Shown here piece after piece: positions 33,169 to 41,998 of a stretch of 64,000 bases of DNA. How positions within the stretch are numbered: position 1 is the first letter of the stretch; every line of letters begins with the position of its first letter. Made by a program: the position numbers and the translations under genes. The stretch is from Halocynthiibacter styelae (GTDB taxonomy: Bacteria > Pseudomonadota > Alphaproteobacteria > Rhodobacterales > Rhodobacteraceae). The DNA is taken from assembly GCF_016123485.1 (NCBI RefSeq), contig NZ_JADCKQ010000003.1, positions 186,001-250,000 on the forward strand, in the 5' to 3' direction. The notes under the pieces were generated by a model that was not told where the DNA came from, did no database searches, and was given only the letters and a program-made list of their open reading frames with translations.

Positions 33169-34584
33169 TTACGCAGCGGACCGGCAGAAACTGACGGTAT
33201 TGCGCCCCATATTCTTTGACGCGTAAAGTGCCTGATCTGCCTGTTGCAACAAGCCTTCCGGGTGCTGTTGGTTGCCCTGGCCTCCAGGCCCCATAGACAC
33301 ACCAATCGACAGGGTCACGTGGATTGGTTCCATGCCCGGCGCGGGAACAATGGGAATTTCTTCAACAAGACGGCGCAGGCGTTCTGCCGCGCCCCGGGCC
33401 TGATCCATCGTCGTATCCGGCATAGCCACCAGGAATTCTTCGCCCCCGATACGCGCAATCAGATCCACATCGCGCAGATTATCCCGCAGGCGATGTGCCA
33501 CCGCGCAAAGCACCTGATCCCCGACCTGATGCCCCCAGGTGTCGTTCACCTGTTTGAACCGATCAATGTCCATCATCATCACCGCGAAGGAATGGCCGGA
33601 TGTACGGGAATGTTCGCTGATCCGTGTCAGGTGTGTGAAAGCATACCGGCGGTTATAGAGGCCCGTTAAAGAATCCTGCATCGCAAGGCGCAACCGGTCA
33701 CGTACAGAATTACGCAGCTGATCAGAACGACGCTTGCGGGTGACCAGGGCATCAATGCGGATTTTCAGTTCTTCTGGGGTGAAACCGCCGGTGATCAGAT
33801 CATTTGCACCCAGATCCAGTGCGATCACTGCCTGTTGTGGGGCGCCTTCCCGCAGAACCATGATGATCCCTGCATGGCGGGTCGCCGGACGCGAGCGCAG
33901 TTCCGAAAGCAGACGCAATCCTTCGTCCTGACGTGTCAGATCGCCCGAAATGACAAACACATCCGGGGCTTTCCCGGTATCGCTGCCTTTCGGTTCCTCC
34001 CGGGCCGGCGCAGGCCAGGAGAGTGCGTTTTCCGGGGCAATGACCCGGGTGTTGTGCCGACTGTCCACAGAGGCCAGGGCAGCCTTCCAGGATACCGCAT
34101 CCCCGCCTGGCGCAATCAGGGCGACATTGGCAGGTTTTACAAAGTCAGACGCAATCTCTGCAAAGCCCAGTTCGCGGGATGTATCATCGCGCAGGCGCAG
34201 TTCATTTTCTGTTTCCCGGGCACGCAGCAGGCTGCGTACACGTGCAAGCAGCGTCATTTCATCCAGAGGTTTTGGCAGATAATCCTGCGCACCTGCACGC
34301 AGGGCGGCGATGCGTGCCTCTGCGCTGTTGCAGGTAATCGACATAACCACCGGGCAATCCCGGGTCAGCGGGTCTTTCTGCAGTTGTGCGCAGACAGCGT
34401 CACCTGACATATCTGGCAGCTCATGGCTGAGGATGATGAGATCCGGGTTTTCCCTTTTGGCAATCTCCAGCGCATCTGCGCCGGTGCCCGCTTGAGAAAC
34501 GTGATAACAGGCACCCGTCAGGCGGACCTTCAGCATAATGCGATTGGTCGCTACATCGTCAACAATGAGGATGCGTCCTGCCAT
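33169..34584 (-). CDS. PleD-like diguanylate cyclase with degenerate receivers
   Basis: ATG 34584 (AGGTGAG upstream) gives 471 residues. Residues 1-120 are a receiver domain with acidic pair Asp9-Asp10, but Ser53 stands where PleD has the phosphoacceptor Asp (LIILSHELP). A second receiver-like domain (about 155-290) also has Ser at the equivalent place (VFVISGDL). A GGDEF domain follows with RIGGEEF and an inhibitory RDVD five residues before it, so c-di-GMP synthesis and product inhibition look intact. Activation by phosphorylation does not. It is convergent with the sensor gene, four bases away. Confidence 0.88.
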   Translation of the reverse strand: MAGRILIVDDVATNRIMLKVRLTGACYHVSQAGTGADALEIAKRENPDLIILSHELPDMSGDAVCAQLQKDPLTRDCPVVMSITCNSAEARIAALRAGAQDYLPKPLDEMTLLARVRSLLRARETENELRLRDDTSRELGFAEIASDFVKPANVALIAPGGDAVSWKAALASVDSRHNTRVIAPENALSWPAPAREEPKGSDTGKAPDVFVISGDLTRQDEGLRLLSELRSRPATRHAGIIMVLREGAPQQAVIALDLGANDLITGGFTPEELKIRIDALVTRKRRSDQLRNSVRDRLRLAMQDSLTGLYNRRYAFTHLTRISEHSRTSGHSFAVMMMDIDRFKQVNDTWGHQVGDQVLCAVAHRLRDNLRDVDLIARIGGEEFLVAMPDTTMDQARGAAERLRRLVEEIPIVPAPGMEPIHVTLSIGVSMGPGGQGNQQHPEGLLQQADQALYASKNMGRNTVSFCRSAA

Positions 34585-34667
34585 ACTGTTTCTCACCTAT
34601 TTCGAATTTACTGTTGATCTCTTCTCCGGCAGAATACTTAAAAAAAGCTTTCACAAGGGTTAACAGA

Positions 34668-34952
34668 ATGACGATGACGCGGGAGTCCGCCGAGACAATT
34701 GGTTTACAGGTTCTGGCCTGGCTGGTGGGCAATGAAGACCTGCTTCCGGTCTTCCTTGGGGCTTCCGGCGCGTCGGAGGCAGACATCCGTCAACAGGCTG
34801 GAAACGCTGAGTTTCTCGGATCTGTTCTGGATTTTATCCTGATGGATGACGCCTGGGTCACGCAGTTCTGTGACGGGCAGAATCTACCCTATGAACGGTT
34901 GATGCAGGCCCGGATGAGTCTTCCGGGTGGTGAAATTGTTAACTGGACCTGA
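34668..34952 (+). CDS. DUF3572 family protein
   Basis: ATG 34668 follows AAGGG by eight bases. The 94-residue helical protein (ESAETIGLQVLAWLVGNEDLLPVFLGASGAS, FLGSVLDFILMDDAWVTQFC) matches DUF3572, an alphaproteobacterial family of unknown role. It is divergent from the PleD-like gene, with the shared promoter region at 34585-34667, an arrangement I recall from related genomes. Confidence 0.85.
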   Translation: MTMTRESAETIGLQVLAWLVGNEDLLPVFLGASGASEADIRQQAGNAEFLGSVLDFILMDDAWVTQFCDGQNLPYERLMQARMSLPGGEIVNWT

Positions 34953-35000
34953 TCAACTCACCATAAATGGGTAACCACGTTTTGGGGTGATTCTCCTGTT

Positions 35001-38000
35001 TCAGAGATCCACCTCAAGCACGCCGCCTGGTTTGGCCGCGCGGGACTGACAAAGGATAATCGCGTTTTCGCGTTCCTTATTGGACAGCACAAAATCGCGA
35101 TGTTCGGCTTCGCCTGAAATCAGCCCGCATTTGCAGACCCCGCACAGACCGTCGGAACATTTCACGTCAATATGCACGCCCGCGGCCAGGATGGCGTCGG
35201 TCGGGGCCTCATCTGCTTTGACTTCAATCACCTTACCGGATTTCGCCAGTTTCAGAGTGAAATCGTGGTTCTCATAGTCCGGCGCGTCGGGCACGGCGAA
35301 ATATTCCAGATGGCGCGCCTCTTCCGGGAAACCGCCGGCCTCTGCCGCGTCCATCACGCCATTCATATAGGCATCCGGCCCACAGGTATAAACATGCATG
35401 CCCGGCTTATATTGCAGCAGGGCATTCAGATCGGCGCGGGTGTCTTCATCTGAGAAATGCAGGTGTACTTTATCCGCCCAAGGCATATTCGGCAGATCGT
35501 TAAGGAAACCCGCATTGGCGCGTTTGGAACAGGAATAATGCAGGGCGAAATCTTTGCCCAGGGCGTGCAGGCGATGCGCCATGGCGATCATGGGGGTCAC
35601 GCCAATGCCGCCGCCCATAAGGAAGGTGAAGCTGGCGTCTTCCGCTAGTGGGAAGTGGTTGATCGGGTGCGAGATAAAGACCTTGCGCCCTTCTTCAAAG
35701 ATCCGGTGCATTAGTTTTGATCCGCCACGCCCGCTGTCTTCCCGCAGAACCGCGATCTGATATTTGCTGCGATCCGCAGGATTGCCGGACAGGGAATATT
35801 GCCGGAAGAACTCTGGCGCGACCACCACGTCAATATGGGCACCCGCCGTCAAAGGCGGCAGGTCGGATCCATCGGGCAGGCTGAATTCATATTTCGTCAC
35901 GCCTTCGGTCATTTTCTCAGCCTTAGAGATCACAACCTGCATCACCGGGCTTTCCGCCTGGTCCGCGGTGTAGATATGTTCCGGCGGCAGGCCCTGCGCG
36001 CGGCGGGTTTTGTGTTCGTCGGCTGCGATCATTTCGCCATAAGCCTGAATGCCGGCCTCCCGATCCATCGGCGCAGGCCAGCCCCAGGGTGGCGGGGCAA
36101 GCGGCGCAGGATAAACGGCCAGGGTCTGATCTTCATATTTCAGATCCAGATTTTTCTGTAGCGCACGCGCATTCACAGGCGCGGCCGGGGCGCGGTAGGC
36201 CCCGTCATCCAGCATCTCAAGATCCCACCACCATTTCTTACCGGGAACGACTTCGCCATTGCCAACAAAGTCATCAAGCTTTGCCAGAAGTTTCGCAGAT
36301 CCCGGCGCAGTCATGGCGAGTTTGCGGAAGGGTTCTTCCTTAAACAGGCCTTCAAGGTTCCAGGGACAGGTCTTCATGCAACGCCCGCACATGGCCCCGT
36401 TTTTATTGGTGATGCGATAGGTCGTGCACTTCTGACTGTCGGATTTCCAGATTTCATAGCCGTTGAACATCAGCTTTGGCCCGGCGGTAATGGCACCAGA
36501 CGGGCATTCGCGGGCGCATTTGTTGCAGGCTTCGCAGAACTTCTGCAGGCCGAAATCAATCGGCTTGTCGTGGGTCATCGGCATATTGGTGGTGACAACG
36601 CCGGATTTCAGACGCGGACCCAGGAAGGGGTTCAGGATGACCTCGCCAATGCGGGATACCTCACCCAGACCGGACAGCAATAACAGCGGCGGGTGCAGAA
36701 CCTCATCATCCATCACGCTATGCACACGCGCGGTATAACCCAGGCGGCGGATATGTTCGGCCAGAACCCCGCCCAACAGGGAAAACCGCAGATAGGCCCG
36801 CATCGATTGCGCACAGGCGATCCAGTCGTCGCCAGACGCGCCTTCCATGGTTTCGTGGCCCTGATCAATCACCATGGAAATGGCGTTGTCATGGTAAGGC
36901 GTGATCACTTGCCCGGCGGCGTCATGGCTATAATAGGCGTAATCGGGGCAGGCCGACAGACCGCAGGCGTCGACGCCCAGCCAATACAGCGCAGCTTTGA
37001 TATTGGTGGCGTTTTTATCGGGGTCCAGGGTCGACGGATGCACCTCTGCCGCTTCGCCATCCTGCAACAGAATAAACGCCCCAAGAGACGGGCGAAAGGC
37101 AAATGCAGACGCCGATTTGCGCATGAAATTCCCGTTCTTCGCCCCGTCCTGCACATGTTTGCCAAGGTCACCAAACAGCGAACGCGCAAACATATTTGCG
37201 CGTTTTGGCACGCGGGCGACATTCACGGCGTCAATATAAGTGGTCGTATCTTCCACCCGTTTCAGCGTTTCAAACGGATGCGTGCCTTTCACGTAATCGC
37301 GTTTGGCGTATGGATCGCGGTTCTTTGCGTTCTTCGCCTGTTTGCCCAGCCCCTGCGTCCAGGACATCCCACCGCTTTGCCCCGGTGCAATGGGCTGATC
37401 CGGGGCCATTTCCAGCGTGGTTGTCACAACGGAAATCGTGAAGTCCCGCCCGATGAACGGGTTCGTCAGCTGGCCATCATCCATCGCCGCCAGCCCGCTT
37501 TCCAGCGCAAGGTGATCAAGATGCACATCCGTCGCAGCCATGGAATGCGCGCGGGCGTCATAACCAAGGGAGCGGATATAACTGGCCAGCGTCACAGCGC
37601 TTTCCATCCCACGCAGGGCGGCGCGCTGTTCATGGGCATCCCGGATCCAGTCACTGCCGGTTTCATCCACACGCGGATCGCGTTGATGGTCATACATCAT
37701 AACAATCGCGTGGCTGTGATGGTGACAGTCAGGGTTTGGCGTGCGCAGGGCTTCACGCAGGTTGGCCATCACCACATCAACACCAGCGGCCAGGGTTTTC
37801 ACCTGCATGGTTTCAAGCTTATTACCCAACCGCGCCACATCTGGGTTTTCAATGGGTTCCGGCAGCCAGGCCCCCTGCGGGATCGCACAGACACCGGCCA
37901 TAGGTGTGTCACAGAAATACGCAAAGCTTTTCAGGTGGCCGCTGCGTTCCTGCAAATCTGCTGGGATCTCTGCGATTTCCTTTTTGACCAGCCCTTCGCG

Positions 38001-38195
38001 CGTCGCATCCAGCATCGCCTGATATTCCTGCATCGCATTGACAATCGACAGGGGATCATCCGGGCGACGGAAGGAAAGCCCGGCCTGGGGCGCAAGTTGA
38101 TCGGCACTTTCAGCGCGCACAACACGTGTCAGTTTCTCAAGCGGATAAGCGCCCTGATGAAAGGGACGGTTTTTATAGGAAAAGAGCTTGCCCAT
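35001..38195 (-). CDS. Self-sufficient cytoplasmic reductive dehalogenase fused to NAD/FMN/[2Fe-2S] reductase
   Basis: The 1064-residue protein is the NpRdhA/BhbA type. Residues 1-280 and 300-570 are related halves, an internal duplication also known in NpRdhA; the second should bind cobalamin and substrate (CPDYAYYSHDA at 416-425). Two [4Fe-4S] clusters follow: Cys554, 557, 560, 564, and Cys590, 603, 606, 610. Residues 750-1064 are a phthalate-dioxygenase-reductase-like module: RQYSLS for flavin, GGGIGVTPM and YTCGPDAYMNG for NAD, then Cys1013, 1018, 1021 and 1049 for [2Fe-2S]. No Tat signal or RdhB anchor, so it is cytoplasmic and aerobic-type. Halogenated phenols are likely substrates. A marR gene lies 30 bases upstream. 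Confidence 0.9.
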   Translation of the reverse strand: MGKLFSYKNRPFHQGAYPLEKLTRVVRAESADQLAPQAGLSFRRPDDPLSIVNAMQEYQAMLDATREGLVKKEIAEIPADLQERSGHLKSFAYFCDTPMAGVCAIPQGAWLPEPIENPDVARLGNKLETMQVKTLAAGVDVVMANLREALRTPNPDCHHHSHAIVMMYDHQRDPRVDETGSDWIRDAHEQRAALRGMESAVTLASYIRSLGYDARAHSMAATDVHLDHLALESGLAAMDDGQLTNPFIGRDFTISVVTTTLEMAPDQPIAPGQSGGMSWTQGLGKQAKNAKNRDPYAKRDYVKGTHPFETLKRVEDTTTYIDAVNVARVPKRANMFARSLFGDLGKHVQDGAKNGNFMRKSASAFAFRPSLGAFILLQDGEAAEVHPSTLDPDKNATNIKAALYWLGVDACGLSACPDYAYYSHDAAGQVITPYHDNAISMVIDQGHETMEGASGDDWIACAQSMRAYLRFSLLGGVLAEHIRRLGYTARVHSVMDDEVLHPPLLLLSGLGEVSRIGEVILNPFLGPRLKSGVVTTNMPMTHDKPIDFGLQKFCEACNKCARECPSGAITAGPKLMFNGYEIWKSDSQKCTTYRITNKNGAMCGRCMKTCPWNLEGLFKEEPFRKLAMTAPGSAKLLAKLDDFVGNGEVVPGKKWWWDLEMLDDGAYRAPAAPVNARALQKNLDLKYEDQTLAVYPAPLAPPPWGWPAPMDREAGIQAYGEMIAADEHKTRRAQGLPPEHIYTADQAESPVMQVVISKAEKMTEGVTKYEFSLPDGSDLPPLTAGAHIDVVVAPEFFRQYSLSGNPADRSKYQIAVLREDSGRGGSKLMHRIFEEGRKVFISHPINHFPLAEDASFTFLMGGGIGVTPMIAMAHRLHALGKDFALHYSCSKRANAGFLNDLPNMPWADKVHLHFSDEDTRADLNALLQYKPGMHVYTCGPDAYMNGVMDAAEAGGFPEEARHLEYFAVPDAPDYENHDFTLKLAKSGKVIEVKADEAPTDAILAAGVHIDVKCSDGLCGVCKCGLISGEAEHRDFVLSNKERENAIILCQSRAAKPGGVLEVDL

Positions 38196-38225
38196 GGATC
38201 GGATCTTTCGGCTGGCTGTGTGGGG

Positions 38226-38675
38226 TCAGAGACGTTGCAGCGGGTCGTCTTCACCCGTGCGCAATTTTGAAAGGAGCGCGCGCAACTGCGTGCTTTCCCC
38301 TGCTGTCAGTTTATCTTCGAAATGTGCGGCGTTGCTGGCTGCGAACTGGCTGGCGAGATCCAGGCGTTTTTCGGCTTCTGCCGTCAGGCCCACGCGGGTT
38401 GTGCGCTTGTCTTTGTCGCCACCCTGCCGTTCGATCAACCCGCCCGCTTCCATCTGGCGCAATGCGCGCGAGGTTGCGGTGCGGTCAATGCCAACGAAAT
38501 CCGCGATGTCGGAAGGTTGTGACAATCTCTGCGGCCCGGCGGCCAACAGAATACACCAGGTGATACGGGTCAGGCCGATTTCTTTCAGGCGATTTTCAAA
38601 ACCGCGTTCAAGCTGCCGCGCGGTTACAGAAATCTGATAGCCAAGAGAGGCGTGAAGGTCATAGGGTTCAGTCAT
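38226..38675 (-). CDS. MarR-family regulator of the dehalogenase
   Basis: The 149-residue winged-helix protein has ITWCILLAAGPQRLSQPSDIADFVGIDRTATSRALRQMEAGGLIERQ and GGDKDKRTTRVGLTAEAE as the wing. It precedes the dehalogenase gene by 30 bases in the same direction, so both share a transcript. MarR proteins often release DNA on binding phenolic ligands, fitting a halophenol substrate. ATG 38675 has no Shine-Dalgarno sequence; a TTG at 38693 lies inside the operator. The message may be leaderless. Confidence 0.88.
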   Translation of the reverse strand: MTEPYDLHASLGYQISVTARQLERGFENRLKEIGLTRITWCILLAAGPQRLSQPSDIADFVGIDRTATSRALRQMEAGGLIERQGGDKDKRTTRVGLTAEAEKRLDLASQFAASNAAHFEDKLTAGESTQLRALLSKLRTGEDDPLQRL

Positions 38676-38679
38676 GGTG

Positions 38680-38694
38680 ATTGACAATGTCAAT
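38680..38694. promoter_or_regulatory. MarR-type operator palindrome
   Basis: ATTGACA-A-TGTCAAT is a perfect 7-base inverted repeat with one central base, four bases upstream of the marR start codon. It would block marR-rdhA transcription if bound, which suggests autoregulation. Confidence 0.7.
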
Positions 38695-38795
38695 TAAATG
38701 CAGATCGGTCAAGATAATTCTGGCAAGACGTCCCGGTACAACCTAAAGATTCACCCAACGAGACCGCCCATCAGGGCGGAAGAGGAGGAAGCCGA

Positions 38796-39488
38796 ATGGC
38801 AAAAGATATTGGGGCGCTGCTGTTTGATAAGGACGGCACATTATTTGACTTTGAAGGCACCTGGGGGCAGTGGGCCGTGCGGGCGTTGGCGGAAATCACC
38901 GCCACACCGGAAGAAGCCAAGGCGCTGGGCGAACATATGGGCGTGGATGCGGAAACCGGAAAGTTTCAGCCCGGATCTGTGATCATCGCAGGCACGCCGC
39001 ATGAAATCGTTGCCAAAGCGCGGGAGTTGCGTCCGGATTTTGATGCGGATGAACTTTACACAACCATTAATCGAATCGCGACAGAGGTGATCCCGGTTGA
39101 GGTCACGCCTCTGCCACCGCTGTTAAAAACGTTCCGCGATATGGGGATGAAGCTGGGTGTTTGTACGAATGACACCCTGGAACCAGCCTATGCGAATCTG
39201 ACCCATGCCGGGGTGCGCGATGACTTTGACCTGGTGCTTGGTGCGGACAGCGGCCATGTGCCCAAACCCGCGCCGGATGGCCTGTTTGTTTTTGCGAAAC
39301 ATGTGGGCGTTGATCCCGCGCGTTGCGCCATGGTGGGCGACAGTCTGCATGATCTGCAATCCGGCCGCGCGGCGGGCATGAAAACCATTGCAGTGCTGAC
39401 GGGCGTTGCACCGACGGAAGAGCTTGCCCCTTACGCGGATGTTGTCCTGCCGGATATCAGCCACATTCCGGCCTGGCTGGCAGAATAA
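38796..39488 (+). CDS. HAD-superfamily phosphatase, phosphoglycolate-phosphatase-like
   Basis: The 230-residue protein has HAD motif I DKDGTLFD (residues 11-18), motif II in VCTNDT, a Lys in VPKPAPDGL, and motif III-like MVGDSLHDLQSGRAAG. The cap is helical (C1 type). The substrate could be phosphoglycolate or a related phosphoester. GAGGAGGAAGCCGA precedes the start. It diverges from marR and ends at a strong terminator. Confidence 0.9.
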   Translation: MAKDIGALLFDKDGTLFDFEGTWGQWAVRALAEITATPEEAKALGEHMGVDAETGKFQPGSVIIAGTPHEIVAKARELRPDFDADELYTTINRIATEVIPVEVTPLPPLLKTFRDMGMKLGVCTNDTLEPAYANLTHAGVRDDFDLVLGADSGHVPKPAPDGLFVFAKHVGVDPARCAMVGDSLHDLQSGRAAGMKTIAVLTGVAPTEELAPYADVVLPDISHIPAWLAE

Positions 39489-39499
39489 TCCAGAATTTT

Positions 39500-39530
39500 A
39501 AAAGGGCAGAGATCACTCTGCCCTTTTTTC
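39500..39530 (+). terminator. Terminator after HAD phosphatase gene
   Basis: AAAAGGGCAGAG (39500-39511) pairs with CTCTGCCCTTTT (39516-39527) around a four-base loop, followed by more Ts. Strong rho-independent terminator. Confidence 0.94.
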
Positions 39531-39606
39531 GTGGCGCTGCCGGGGTTGTCCGGATGTTGCGCATAAGAATTTTAAGCGGCGAAAAGCGCAGCTTCGGATT
39601 TTGAAA

Positions 39607-39623
39607 GCGACATTTTCTGTCGC
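39607..39623. promoter_or_regulatory. Small palindrome upstream of mttB-like gene
   Basis: GCGACA (39607-39612) and TGTCGC (39618-39623) are inverted repeats with a five-base AT spacer, 67 bases before the start codon. They could be an operator for the methyltransferase gene. No matching known consensus. Confidence 0.35.
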
Positions 39624-39689
39624 GAATGTCTGCGATTTGGCGTGACGCAGCGGGTCTTCTGTTCGCAACAGTTATGAACGGAGCGCAAC

Positions 39690-41243
39690 ATGGCAGATCC
39701 CAAACGCAGAAAACGGTCGGGTGGCCGCGCAGGCAACACCCGGCGCGAGGCCGCAGCGATTGACCAGATGCCCTGGCGTCTGCCGCAGAATATTGACCGC
39801 CCGACCGAGCCTCTGACACCGGAAGGCGTGGAGGCCGTTCATGATGGCGCTATGCGTATTCTGGAAGAGATCGGCATTGATTTCCTGAATGAGGAAGCGA
39901 TTGAGATCTTTAAAGAAGCGGGCTGCAAAGTTGACGGCGAAAACGTGAAGATGGATCGTGAATGGGTGATGGAGATGCTGTCCCATGCCCCATCCGACTT
40001 TCACATCACCCCGCGCAACCCGGATAAACAAATTCACGTGGGCGGCAAAACCATGCTGTTCGGCAATGTGTCTTCCCCCCCGAATTATTACGACATCGAA
40101 CAGGGTCGCAAAACCCCGGGCACCCGTGAACAATGCGCCAATCTGCTGAAACTGACCCAGTATTTCAACTGCATCCACTTCGCAGGTGGTTATCCTGTGG
40201 AACCTGTGGATGTGCATGCATCGGTCCGTCACCTGGACGTGGTGCATGACAAGCTGCTGCTGACCGATAAAGTCGTGCATGCCTATTCTCTGGGCAAAGA
40301 GCGCGTTGAAGACGTGATGGAAATGGTGCGCATTGCCGGTGGTATGACGCATGAGGAATTCGACGCCCGTCCGCATATGTACACCAACATCAACTCCACC
40401 TCGCCCCTGAAGCATGACGAACCAATGATTGATGGTTGTCTGCGCCTTGCACGTCGCGGTCAGGCGATCTTTGTGACGCCGTTTACCCTGGCGGGTGCGA
40501 TGGCACCTGTGACCATGGCAGGCGCTGTGGCGCAGTCTATTGCCGAGGCCCTGGCGGCCATTGTCCTGTTCCAATACGTGCGCCCGGGCGTGCCCTGTGT
40601 GATCGGGACATTCACCTCAAACGTCGATATGAAATCCGGCGCACCGGCGTTTGGCACGCCAGAATATATGCGCGCCACGCAGATGACCGGCCAGATGGCG
40701 CGCTTCTACAAACTGCCGATGCGCGCAAGCGGCTCCTGTGCGGCCAACGTACCGGACGGGCAGGCGATGTGGGAAACCTCAAACGCGCTTTGGTCTGCTG
40801 TGCAATCCGGCACAAACATCGTTTATCACGCGGCGGGCTGGCTGGAAGGCGGTCTGATCGCAAGCCCCGAAAAATTCATCATGGATTGCGAAGTGATCCA
40901 GATGATCCAACGCTATATGGAACCCGCGATCACCGCTGCGGGACCGGATGAAATCGCATTTGATGCGATCAAAGAGGTTGGTTCTGGCGGGCATTTCTTC
41001 GGGATTGACCACACCCAGGAACGCTATGAAACTGCTTTCTATCAGCCCTTTGTGTCTGACTGGCGCAACTTTGAGGCCTGGGAAGTAACCGGCGGCATGT
41101 GGACGGCCGAACGTGCCCATCGCACCTATAAGCAGATCCTTGAGGAATTTGAGGCACCTGCGATGGATGTGGCGATTGCGGATGAGTTGCGCGAATTTGT
41201 TGAACGCCGCAAACGCGAGGGCGGTGCGCCAACCGATTTCTGA
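39690..41243 (+). CDS. Trimethylamine methyltransferase-family protein (MttB superfamily, non-pyrrolysine)
   Basis: This 517-residue TIM-barrel protein belongs to the MttB superfamily (GAMRILEEIGIDFLNEEA, MRASGSCAANVPDGQAMWE, VYHAAGWLEGGL). There is no in-frame stop, so no pyrrolysine; such members (MtgB-like) demethylate quaternary amines such as glycine betaine, passing the methyl to a corrinoid protein. No corrinoid protein (MtgC) or methyltransferase II gene is adjacent. The N-terminal 30 residues are basic. GGAGCGCAAC precedes the ATG. The substrate is unknown. Confidence 0.88.
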   Translation: MADPKRRKRSGGRAGNTRREAAAIDQMPWRLPQNIDRPTEPLTPEGVEAVHDGAMRILEEIGIDFLNEEAIEIFKEAGCKVDGENVKMDREWVMEMLSHAPSDFHITPRNPDKQIHVGGKTMLFGNVSSPPNYYDIEQGRKTPGTREQCANLLKLTQYFNCIHFAGGYPVEPVDVHASVRHLDVVHDKLLLTDKVVHAYSLGKERVEDVMEMVRIAGGMTHEEFDARPHMYTNINSTSPLKHDEPMIDGCLRLARRGQAIFVTPFTLAGAMAPVTMAGAVAQSIAEALAAIVLFQYVRPGVPCVIGTFTSNVDMKSGAPAFGTPEYMRATQMTGQMARFYKLPMRASGSCAANVPDGQAMWETSNALWSAVQSGTNIVYHAAGWLEGGLIASPEKFIMDCEVIQMIQRYMEPAITAAGPDEIAFDAIKEVGSGGHFFGIDHTQERYETAFYQPFVSDWRNFEAWEVTGGMWTAERAHRTYKQILEEFEAPAMDVAIADELREFVERRKREGGAPTDF

Positions 41244-41263
41244 TCTGTTGTAAATCCGGGAAA

Positions 41264-41292
41264 AGGGCCGCTTTACTGCGGCCTTTTTTGTC
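41264..41292 (+). terminator. Terminator after mttB-like gene
   Basis: GGCCGC (41269-41274) pairs with GCGGCC (41281-41286); flanking A and T runs (AAAA / TTTTTT) extend the stem past a one-base bulge. Typical rho-independent form. Confidence 0.85.
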
Positions 41293-41398
41293 TGTGACTG
41301 CCAGATCTGAAAAGTAGTTCAACCTTTACAGACCCTTGAAAATTAAGGCTCCTGTTAACAGGTCTCTGCGACTGTGATCCCAGGAAAAGGGGTTTTCT

Positions 41399-41998
41399 AT
41401 GCATGGGCTGATTAACAGATCAATTCAGTGTTTTACCCGCGATACCTATGGCGAACAGGTCTGGGCGCAGGTGATGGAACGGGCGGATACCGGCTATGTC
41501 GGATTCGAAGCGATGCTAAGCTATGAAGATGATGTCAGCTATCAGGTGCTCGACGCCCTCGCTTTGGTGCTGAGCCGGACGCGCCAGGAAGTGATGGAAG
41601 ATATCGGGACCTATCTGGTCAGCCATGAAAAAATCGGGGCTGTTCGTCGTTTGTTGCGTTTCAGTGGTGTGACTTTCGCCGATTTTCTGCACTCCCTTGA
41701 TGAATTACACGAACGCGTGCGCCTTGCTGTGCCCGAACTTATCGTGCCGCAACTGACGTTGAAGGAACATGCCAGTGGGCGTTTCAGTCTTCATTCCGCC
41801 TGGGAACATCCGGATTTTGGTTATGTTGTCATGGGGCTTTTGCGCGGCATGGCGGATGATTACGGGGCCCTTGTTTTCATGGATCATCAGGGGGTTACCA
41901 AATACGGCGAAGTGATTTCCATCGAGGTTGTGGAGGCGGATTTCGCCGAAGGCCGTTCCTTCATGCTGGGATCTGATGCGGAGGCTGCGCATGGCTGA
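41399..41998 (+). CDS. H-NOX-family (heme NO-binding) sensor lacking the YxSxR motif
   Basis: The 199-residue protein starts MHGLINRSIQCFTRDTYGEQVW, a typical H-NOX opening, and has the probable haem ligand His104 in HSLDELHERV. The conserved YxSxR motif that grips the haem propionates should be near 131-135; instead FSLHSAW is present, with Leu131, Ser133 and Trp135. Haem binding may thus be weak or altered. It is coupled by an eight-base overlap to an HNOBA-like diguanylate cyclase, so it should control c-di-GMP in response to NO or another ligand. Confidence 0.85.
   Translation: MHGLINRSIQCFTRDTYGEQVWAQVMERADTGYVGFEAMLSYEDDVSYQVLDALALVLSRTRQEVMEDIGTYLVSHEKIGAVRRLLRFSGVTFADFLHSLDELHERVRLAVPELIVPQLTLKEHASGRFSLHSAWEHPDFGYVVMGLLRGMADDYGALVFMDHQGVTKYGEVISIEVVEADFAEGRSFMLGSDAEAAHG

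Noticed and set aside
35080-38563. Long rightward frames of up to 525 codons antisense to the dehalogenase
   Set aside because: Composition is Arg/His/Pro-rich and lacks domain features; shadow of the highly biased dehalogenase gene.
38673-39700. Possible cobalamin riboswitch for the dehalogenase or methyltransferase genes
   Set aside because: No B12-box-like structure was seen in the leaders of marR-rdhA or the mttB-like gene; both leaders are too short or unstructured.
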